Shown here piece by piece: positions 36,481-42,370 of a stretch of 64,000 nt of DNA. The notes beneath the pieces are model-generated. The model did no database searches. It had not been told where the DNA came from and saw only the letters and a list, made by a program, of their open reading frames with translations. The position numbers and the translations under genes were made by a program. The number at the start of each line of letters is the position of its first letter. Within the stretch, counting starts at the first letter, position 1. This DNA comes from Bacteroidota bacterium (GTDB taxonomy: Bacteria; Bacteroidota; Bacteroidia; Chitinophagales; Chitinophagaceae), in NCBI GenBank assembly GCA_023424015.1, contig JAFAEM010000022.1, positions 124,001-188,000 on the forward strand. The letters are read 5' to 3'.

Positions 36481-36718
36481 AGTCTTTTATGCATTTTTAC
36501 ATGAATAGCAATGTAAGTTTTCTCTGTTTCGGGATCAAATAATATATTTCACATCAGTGATGTCATATTAGTTTATACGGTAGGTTTTGAGATAATTGTG
36601 GTGTTTTTTTATTGGATGCAAAGGGATATGCCTTGTCCTGTACTATGAGGATGCGAATGTACAAGTCTCTCTGGTTGGGAGTGTTAGTAAAGAGTGTTTC
36701 CTGAATAGTTTCATTGGG

Positions 36719-36760
36719 AAGTCGTAGTTAATGAGTATGTATACTCATTAACTACGACTT
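36719..36760. repeat. Perfect 42-bp palindrome (20-bp arms)
   Basis: The 20-bp arm starting AAGTCGTAGTTAATG is repeated exactly in inverse after a 2-bp GT centre. No T tract follows on either strand, so it is not an obvious terminator. It could extrude as a cruciform or form a long RNA hairpin about 240 bp upstream of the giant NTPase gene. Confidence 0.85.
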
Positions 36761-36952
36761 GAAATTGGGATACTTGGCACTGGGATTAGGATTCAATGGG
36801 GATGAAATTTATTCAGCCTCTTTTGCTTCCTTTAAGATGTTGTTTGATAGTCATTTATAGTTAATCAGTCCTCTTAATATTCGCCATTAGATCAATTTGC
36901 TTACAATAATCTTGATAGTAGGTTTAACGCTCACACACCTTTGTTTAGCCTT

Positions 36953-37055
36953 CAGGCTAATTAATAAAAGTGAAAATTAGCGTATAGGATAATTTATTTA
37001 ATAAAATGTTAGCTTAAAAGCTTACTTTTGTGAAATTAAATTAGCTTATAGGTTT
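36953..37055 (+). promoter_or_regulatory. Promoter and operator repeats of the XRE/Fic operon
   Basis: A TTAGCCT-TC-AGGCTAA palindrome (about 36954-36969) is followed by TTAGCGTATAGG, by AGCTT-AA-AAGCT, and by TTAGCTTATAGG just before the ATG at 37056. TACTTTTG at 37023-37030 matches the -7 consensus TAnnTTTG. The repeats around the promoter suggest autoregulation by the XRE protein encoded next. Confidence 0.55.
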
Positions 37056-37520
37056 ATGAAAGACAGAAAACAGCGGCTATTGTTAAAGCAGGTTAGTAAC
37101 CACCTTAATTGGTTTAGTCAAGCCCGAATGCAACAAAACCCTCGAGAAGGTTGGGTGAAAACTATCCGGAATGCATTAAACATGACATTAAGCCAACTTG
37201 CGAAAAGGATAAAAGTAACGGCCCCAACGCTTAAAAACTTTGAAAAAAGAGAAGAGTTGGGTACAATTACTATAAAATCACTGCGAGACATTGCAGATGC
37301 ACTAGATATGCAACTGGTATACGCGATCATTCCCAAGGAAGGGACATTGGAGGAGTTTGTTGATAAGCGCGCAGAAGAGAAGGCACGAGACATCGTCAAC
37401 AGAACAGATATGACAATGTCTTTAGAAGATCAGCAAAACCCAAAGGAAAGGCTGCTCGCGGCGTATCATGAAAAAGCCAGTGAACTAAAAAATGAAATAC
37501 CCAAATTTTTATGGGATTAG
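37056..37520 (+). CDS. XRE-family regulator, mobile mystery protein A
   Basis: 154 residues. A helix-turn-helix lies at about 35-90 (IRNALNMTLSQLAKRIKVTAPTLKNFE), preceded by a basic N-terminus (MKDRKQRLLLKQVSNHL). Length and sequence match the family named mobile mystery protein A, always paired with a Fic protein on mobile elements. Its end overlaps the Fic gene by 10 nt. By analogy with other XRE/Fic pairs it would repress the operon and may restrain the Fic enzyme. Confidence 0.88.
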   Translation: MKDRKQRLLLKQVSNHLNWFSQARMQQNPREGWVKTIRNALNMTLSQLAKRIKVTAPTLKNFEKREELGTITIKSLRDIADALDMQLVYAIIPKEGTLEEFVDKRAEEKARDIVNRTDMTMSLEDQQNPKERLLAAYHEKASELKNEIPKFLWD

Positions 37521-38107
37521 ACCTCACTTACGAACCAGGTCAAACGCCACTTGATGAAGATGAAAAGGAAGGATTGCTCATTCCATCAATCACAACACGT
37601 GGTCAGTTAAATGAAGCGGAACAATTGAATATCGAGGAGGCGATCACATGGACCTTGCGTAAAAAATTCAAACCGCCTGAAATTTTATCAGAAGAATTTA
37701 TTCGTGAATTGCATAAGCAAATGTACGGGGATGTGTGGCGCTGGGCAGGTCATTTCCGTAAAACCAATAAGAATATCGGTGTTGACAAATTTCAGATCGG
37801 GATTGAATTGAAAAAATTGCTGGATGATGCAAAGTATTGGCTTGAAAACAAAACATATAGTGAAGATGAATTCGCAGTTCGGTTTAAGCATCGAATTGTT
37901 TCCATTCATTGCTTCCCCAACGGCAATGGAAGACATTCAAGACTGATTGCAGACGTGATTGTGAGCCAAGTATTCGGCAGGAAAGTGTTTACGTGGGGGC
38001 GGACAAACCTAGTTGATGTCAGTGACGCTAGGAAAACGTATCTGCAAGCATTAAAAAAAGCAGATAGCGGTGACTTGGCTTCACTTATTGAATTTGCAAG
38101 AGGGTAA
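37511..38107 (+). CDS. Fic-domain protein, mobile mystery protein B
   Basis: 198 residues. The Fic catalytic loop is complete: HCFPNGNGRHSR at 133-144 fits HxFxxGNGRxxR, with catalytic His133 and the phosphate-binding GNGR. The flap region DVWRWAGHFRKTNKNIG is also present. Fic enzymes transfer AMP (or other nucleotides) to protein hydroxyls; here the protein target is unknown. The pairing with an XRE protein resembles a toxin-antitoxin or regulatory module that stabilises mobile elements. I could not identify a clear (S/T)xxxE(G/N) self-inhibition motif. Confidence 0.9.
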   Translation: MGLDLTYEPGQTPLDEDEKEGLLIPSITTRGQLNEAEQLNIEEAITWTLRKKFKPPEILSEEFIRELHKQMYGDVWRWAGHFRKTNKNIGVDKFQIGIELKKLLDDAKYWLENKTYSEDEFAVRFKHRIVSIHCFPNGNGRHSRLIADVIVSQVFGRKVFTWGRTNLVDVSDARKTYLQALKKADSGDLASLIEFARG

Positions 38108-38216
38108 TTGGAAGTTTTTTTGTGAAAGAGCCAATTAGAGTGTCCCACAATTTGCGAAGAAAGAAATTGGGACGTTATACTAAGGCCGACTGTTGGAAGA
38201 AGGATATTGATTAGTG

Positions 38217-38239
38217 AGTTCCAATCGGGGACTTTTTTT
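38217..38239 (+). terminator. Possible terminator of the XRE/Fic operon
   Basis: AGTTCC (38217-38222) pairs with GGGACT (38228-38233) across AATCG and leads into seven T. The stem is short and includes one G-U pair. Confidence 0.5.
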
Positions 38240-38333
38240 ATGAGAGTTGCAGGATCAAATTAATGCAGATAAACTTCGTCAATAAAAAAGTGTTTAGTAT
38301 TTTTATAGCCAGCTCTTTACTTCATTTTTGCCA

Positions 38334-38354
38334 GTGAGTTGAAAGGTGAGTTCG
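38334..38354 (+). other. Putative integrase arm-type site (right)
   Basis: GTGAGTT-GAAAG-GTGAGTTCG begins exactly 71 bp before the right core at 38405. The same repeat begins exactly 71 bp before the next core at 38538. Confidence 0.65.
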
Positions 38355-38404
38355 ATATAATCTTTTTTCACAGGCATTTGAAAATTATCATATTATGGAG
38401 GACT

Positions 38405-38426
38405 TTCGAATCCTGTCCTCCCGACT
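38405..38426 (+). other. attR core of the genomic island
   Basis: It matches the 22-bp left core with one C for T change (TCCTCCCGACT). It is only a tRNA 3' fragment; nothing tRNA-like precedes it. Confidence 0.8.
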
Positions 38427-38537
38427 AATATTAAAAAGCGAATTCCATCATCGCAATACAATTGTGGTGAGTTAAAAGGTGAGTTCGCGGAATTGAAAAT
38501 AGTTCAGACATTGAGAATGAGTTTTTTATAAAACAAA
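38427..38537. mobile_element. Solo right-end remnant of a related integrative element
   Basis: 111 bp between two att cores. It contains GTGAGTTAAAAGGTGAGTTCG at 38467-38487, 71 bp before the second core, the same geometry as the island right end. It carries no genes, so it is what a deleted or excised sister element would leave. Confidence 0.6.
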
Positions 38538-38623
38538 TTCGAATCCTGTCTTCCCGACGAAAGTGATTCATCGAAATATGGGTCACTTTTTTATGTTTTG
38601 TTGTTACGGGAAGTAGCCCCGCC
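38538..38623 (+). repeat. Outer direct repeat: tRNA-Pro 3' end, terminator and next tRNA-like start
   Basis: 86 bp matching 25671-25757 with about three substitutions and one indel: T-arm/acceptor fragment, the hairpin terminator, TATGTTTTGTTGTTA, then CGGGAAGTAGCCCCGCC. The pair brackets the island and its remnant end. Confidence 0.85.
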
Positions 38624-38665
38624 TGTCGACGGGACACCTGGTTTGGGACCAGGGGTCGTAGGTTC
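38607..38665 (+). pseudogene. Truncated tRNA-Pro-like copy
   Basis: CGGGAAGTAGCCCCGC, an altered D-arm, then CACCTGGTTTGGGACCAGG, with one G lost in the variable region and a mutated T arm that ends at GGTTC. It cannot fold as a whole tRNA. It runs directly into the GIY-YIG fragment. Confidence 0.75.
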
Positions 38666-38672
38666 TTTTTTT

Positions 38673-38828
38673 ATGTCCTACTACGTGTATATATTAAGGA
38701 GTGAGCGGATGGGAGTATTCTTTTTATATCTGCCTATATATTATGTGCAACGAGAAGGATGTTTTTCTTTTATTGCATTCTCAAGTCAATATATACCGGG
38801 AAATGATCTGATGCCCATTTGCCATTGA
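38673..38828 (+). pseudogene. Truncated GIY-YIG nuclease gene
   Basis: ATG 38673 starts MSYYVYILRSERMG, the typical N-terminus of single-domain GIY-YIG proteins (YhbQ-like). After these 14 residues the frame continues to a stop at 38828 with unrelated sequence and no GIY motif arginine or catalytic glutamate, so only the first strand of the fold remains. It follows a tRNA-Pro-like copy after a T tract. The 3' part overlaps the convergent EEP gene. Confidence 0.65.
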
Positions 38829-39693
38829 AATTTTCGTTGCAAACCTTCCACATATCCACTTTTTTAGATTTGGGTTTACGGGAGATAAAGATATGATCGA
38901 TCCGGGCCGCGTCGGGTGAGGGTGGGATATCTTTGTAACCATGACTTGTTCTGTAATCACTATTTTCTACCTTCCTGGCAATATTATAAGTGTCCATCAG
39001 GTGACCTGAGGATAACAGTTTAAAGGCTGTTGTCGTCTGTCGGGTATTAAAATCACCTGTACAGATCACCAGGTCATCGCCAGCAATTCTTTTTACATGG
39101 TCGAGCAGCAATTGAGCGCTATTGTTTCTGGCTAGTGTGCTTTTATGATCAAAATGAGAATTAAAGACATAAAACGAAACACCGGTTTTCCGATCCCGCA
39201 GCTGTACCCATACACAGTTCCTGGCCTGGCTCGCATCCCAACTCACAGATGCAGGAGAATCGGGTTTTTCTGAAAACCAAAAAACACCTTTCTGCAAAAG
39301 CTCAAATCTGTCTTTCCGGTAAAAAATCGGGTTGCTATGTGATAAACCCCGTGAGTTGATATTGCCCGTCCCTACTACGTAGTAGTCATAAGTATTACCG
39401 TGCAATTCCATCAGCTCGTCTATTTGCGGCTGGTATGGCTCCTGCACTCCCAGGATATCGAAGTCATATATTCGAAACAGGGAGTCCAGTGATTTGAGCC
39501 GGGTCTTCCAGTCCTGTGTATCAGATCCATAATTGGATCGGATATTAAAAGTGGCAATACGTATTATATTTCCGCGATCTCTAAGATCTACCTGCGTCTT
39601 TTTCCATGATTCAAACCGGGCCTGCGTCGGGGTTGCAGCCAGCGACGCAAGCGTTACCAGTATGCAAATAAATATCCTTAAACTCGACATCAT
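38770..39693 (-). CDS. Secreted endonuclease/exonuclease/phosphatase-family hydrolase
   Basis: 307 residues with an N-terminal signal peptide (IFICILVTLASLAATPTQA). EEP active-site motifs are complete and in order: RIATFNIRSNYG, ILGVQEPYQP (metal-binding Glu), CTGDFNTRQT, RIDHIFIS and SDHFPVYIDL (catalytic His). Members hydrolyse phosphodiesters in nucleic acids, inositol phosphates or sphingomyelin. A periplasmic enzyme in a SusC/SusD locus most likely trims phosphorylated nutrients. It is the last gene of the leftward SusC-SusD-DUF5017 unit, 15 bp after DUF5017. Confidence 0.88.
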   Translation of the reverse strand: MMSSLRIFICILVTLASLAATPTQARFESWKKTQVDLRDRGNIIRIATFNIRSNYGSDTQDWKTRLKSLDSLFRIYDFDILGVQEPYQPQIDELMELHGNTYDYYVVGTGNINSRGLSHSNPIFYRKDRFELLQKGVFWFSEKPDSPASVSWDASQARNCVWVQLRDRKTGVSFYVFNSHFDHKSTLARNNSAQLLLDHVKRIAGDDLVICTGDFNTRQTTTAFKLLSSGHLMDTYNIARKVENSDYRTSHGYKDIPPSPDAARIDHIFISRKPKSKKVDMWKVCNENFNGKWASDHFPVYIDLRMQ

Positions 39694-39708
39694 TTAGGTT
39701 TGTGGTCT

Positions 39709-40647
39709 TTAGGGTTCAATAGTAATTTCCAGTTCTTTACTGGTATCTTTTCTTCCATATACACTCACATTGGATGCTACAAATGTAGCCTTATATGTAC
39801 CAGGCGACTGGTAAGTAACATTGTGCTCCAACAATGGCGGATCCAGTACGGATTTGATACCTACGCCATAGTCACGGCCGAGATTAATTTTGGTCGCCGG
39901 ATAGATCTCGTTGGAAATTGCCCAGCCTTCTTTAAAAGATGTATTAGCGAATACGCCATCCCAAATGATGGCTGTAGCGGTAACGCGTGGCGTGGTGGTT
40001 GCATGATCCTGTATCTGGAATCCTTCTCCTTTTACCATTTGGAATCCGGCGGAAGCCAGGCTGTACTTTACCCCCGATAAAGTCGTGTCTTCCTGTACCA
40101 CTCCTTTTACTTCGAAATTGACGATCTGGAAACGCGTTCTGCTGGAATTTTCTGCTGTTGTGAAGAACCATCCAATGTAAACAGGTGTTTCCGGGTCCGG
40201 AAATATGTCAGATATATCCACTTCCTGCGAAGGTTCCATCACGGGTGCGGTGCCATTGATCGGTGGGATATGAAACCGGTCAGTGATATCCACCCAGGTT
40301 GCCTGGCGGATTGCATCTGGTTCATACACTCCATTGAAGTTGGTCGAATATTTCAGCGCCACTAGGTTGTCGTTGTTTCCTGCGTACTTCGCAGAGTGAA
40401 ATGACAGACTTGTAGTAGCTTCATATATTCTTTCAGCGTTCTTAAATTCATAATCTGACCCCTTTTCACCGGAATAAAAAGTAATGACATCCGGTGCCCC
40501 TTTAATAGCAAATACAACCGGTTCACCAACTTTAAATGTAGCCGATGAAATGCTGACGTCAAACTCGGGTTCTTCTACGACCATATCTTTTTTACAGGAG
40601 ACAAGTAATGTAAGGACGGCCAGTATCGTTAAATAATTTCTTTTCAT
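39709..40647 (-). CDS. DUF5017 surface lipoprotein
   Basis: 312 residues with a lipoprotein signal peptide (MKRNYLTILAVLTLLVSC; Cys18 lipidated). The mature part is beta-rich, with FDVSISSATFKVGEPVVFAIKG resembling an Ig-like repeat and a second half (VYIGWFFTTAENSSRTRFQI) typical of DUF5017. Such proteins are encoded beside SusC/SusD and are thought to be surface glycan- or ligand-binding accessories. It lies between the SusD gene (45 bp gap) and the EEP hydrolase gene. Confidence 0.8.
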   Translation of the reverse strand: MKRNYLTILAVLTLLVSCKKDMVVEEPEFDVSISSATFKVGEPVVFAIKGAPDVITFYSGEKGSDYEFKNAERIYEATTSLSFHSAKYAGNNDNLVALKYSTNFNGVYEPDAIRQATWVDITDRFHIPPINGTAPVMEPSQEVDISDIFPDPETPVYIGWFFTTAENSSRTRFQIVNFEVKGVVQEDTTLSGVKYSLASAGFQMVKGEGFQIQDHATTTPRVTATAIIWDGVFANTSFKEGWAISNEIYPATKINLGRDYGVGIKSVLDPPLLEHNVTYQSPGTYKATFVASNVSVYGRKDTSKELEITIEP

Positions 40648-40692
40648 GTTTTTCTTTATTTATTGGTCATGAAAGTTTGTTCAATTTGCTGA

Positions 40693-42261
40693 TCACCAAC
40701 CTGGATTTTGTATCAGGTGAGGGTTCAACCCAAGTTCGAAAGATGGGATTGGCCACAGTTCGTGCCGTTGGGTGACTGAACCAAATGTGCGTTTTGCAAA
40801 GTCATAGAAATCGCCGGAATACGGAGTCAGATCGTTAACAACTACTTGCATGCTGGGTAGAAAAATATTCCAACGGACGAGGTCACTTTTTCTCAGGCAC
40901 TCAAATCCCAGTTCGCGGCTTCTTTCATCCTGTAATTCTCCAAGAAAACTTTGTTTGTCCATGTCCTTAAGGTCTACACTCTCATTGGGTTGGTTTGGAT
41001 CCAGGCCATAGCCACGCCTGCGAACCTGGTTGATAGCTTCATATGCAGCGGGAGTAGGTCCTCCGCTAACTTCATTGTCTGCTTCAGCAAACATCAGGAG
41101 CACATCAGCATAGCGGAGTAAGGGAAAATTCGTTGGTGTGCGCGTTGTTGAACGAGGTGTAATCAGTTCATAGCTCCTTCTCCATTTACCACAATAGCGC
41201 TGGTAGATATTGGTCGGCAGCCAGTCCGTAGCAACACCAGGGTTCCCGACATAGCGGAATGGCGCAATTGCCCAGTCACGCCGCTGATCATCCGGTGCAA
41301 AACGCTTGAACATAGGACCTGTGATCCTTGCCATACCAGCAGCATATCCTATGTTCGGATCCTGCGTGTTGCCAATACCATTGTTCCTTCCCACATATCC
41401 CCCAAGGTTGGTATAGATACCCGTACCATTTCCCCAGAATTCAACTTCCCAGATGCTTTCTTTTATATCATATATATCCTGTACGTGGTTAATGAATATT
41501 TGCTTGAAATCAGGGTTAAGGCTGTGTACGCCGGTTTGAATAACCTGCTCTGTCCATTTTTTCGCATCCGCGTAGCGTGATACATCATTGATGGGATGAC
41601 CTGCAGCATAAAGACAGGTCCTGGCCAGAATGCCCCATACAGCGGATTTATTGATACGGCCACCCATGCCAACTGTTCCTGCGTCTTCCACGAGATCCGC
41701 CGCTTCTTCCATTTCGGCAATGATCTTGTCATAAATTTCTTTGGCGGGCGTTTGCGGTGTCTGGATGCTCGCGGCATCACCAGTTTTAATGCTTTCCAGG
41801 ATCAGTGGTACGCTACCAAAACGATTCACCAGCATCAGGTAGAAATAAGCTCTCAGAAAAGTGGCTTCTCCAATCATCACATTTTTCTTTTGTTCATCCA
41901 TCTGTACTTTACCAATGTTTTCCAGGAAAAGGTTGGCCCTGTTGATACCCGAGTAAACTTCTTTCCAATAGGATAAAATCCTGGCCTCATTTGCTCCGAA
42001 ATTGTTGTCGGCAACTGTAAACCTGTCACCGGTATAATGATTCCAGCACTCATCGCCGTCCAGCGCCATACGCCCCAGCATATTTGAACCATAGGTTTCA
42101 TTCTGGGTAAGGGTAGAGTAGACACCGTTTAATACGAATTTCGCCTGTTCTTCCGTCTCGAAATAATTATCCGGGCTGATAAAATCCTTTGGCGTTGTAT
42201 CAAGGAACTTTGTACATGATACCAGCAGGATGCATTGGAGGTAAAGAAATATTTTTTTCAT
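40693..42261 (-). CDS. SusD/RagB-family nutrient-binding lipoprotein
   Basis: 522 residues; lipoprotein signal with LLVSC near residue 16. The N-terminal TKFLDTTPKDFISPDNYFET and GVYSTLTQNETYG, TPR-like helices and the C-terminal LPFLRYADVLLMFAEADNEV-like segment (here FPLLRYADVLLMFAEADNE) with DERSRELGFECLRKSDLVRW are all SusD hallmarks. It caps the SusC barrel at the cell surface and binds the substrate. The gene follows the interrupted SusC gene by 109 bp. Confidence 0.95.
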   Translation of the reverse strand: MKKIFLYLQCILLVSCTKFLDTTPKDFISPDNYFETEEQAKFVLNGVYSTLTQNETYGSNMLGRMALDGDECWNHYTGDRFTVADNNFGANEARILSYWKEVYSGINRANLFLENIGKVQMDEQKKNVMIGEATFLRAYFYLMLVNRFGSVPLILESIKTGDAASIQTPQTPAKEIYDKIIAEMEEAADLVEDAGTVGMGGRINKSAVWGILARTCLYAAGHPINDVSRYADAKKWTEQVIQTGVHSLNPDFKQIFINHVQDIYDIKESIWEVEFWGNGTGIYTNLGGYVGRNNGIGNTQDPNIGYAAGMARITGPMFKRFAPDDQRRDWAIAPFRYVGNPGVATDWLPTNIYQRYCGKWRRSYELITPRSTTRTPTNFPLLRYADVLLMFAEADNEVSGGPTPAAYEAINQVRRRGYGLDPNQPNESVDLKDMDKQSFLGELQDERSRELGFECLRKSDLVRWNIFLPSMQVVVNDLTPYSGDFYDFAKRTFGSVTQRHELWPIPSFELGLNPHLIQNPGW

Positions 42262-42370
42262 GCCTTGCTACATTTAGTGAGTTGTAAATTCAATCCGGTG
42301 CTCTCGGCCACCGTCTATAATAGTTGAATACCTATTTATTTCTCAGACACTGTCGTTAGTCTTCACGTGA

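Larger units (their letters stand above)
36481..37055. other. Intergenic control region between NTPase operon and XRE/Fic pair
   Basis: 575 bp with no gene, separating two divergent units. It contains a 42-bp perfect palindrome at 36719-36760 and, nearer the XRE gene, a set of related short inverted and direct repeats with a TAnnTTTG promoter. Base composition is AT-rich like the rest of the island. Confidence 0.6.
25821..38404. mobile_element. tRNA-Pro genomic island carrying STAND-NTPase, membrane-protein and XRE/Fic modules
   Basis: About 12.6 kb between 22-bp direct repeats. A tyrosine recombinase gene is the first gene inside the left end, as expected for an integrative element at a tRNA. 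Putative arm sites lie inside both ends (26000-26020 and 38334-38354). The DNA is visibly more AT-rich than the flanks, especially 27.5-30.3 kb. Cargo comprises a three-gene leftward set (2085-aa nuclease/NTPase, 246-aa and 607-aa proteins) and a two-gene XRE/Fic pair. There are no conjugation or relaxase genes, so it is a non-self-transmissible integrative element or a defence island. Confidence 0.85.
38108..38404. other. Right end of island, non-coding
   Basis: No gene. It contains an imperfect hairpin (TCCCACAATTT/AAATTGGGA, about 38142-38171), a likely terminator at 38217-38239 and the right arm-type site at 38334-38354. Confidence 0.6.

Noticed and set aside
38673..38828. Functional GIY-YIG nuclease
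   Set aside because: Only the first 14 residues match; the catalytic residues are missing.
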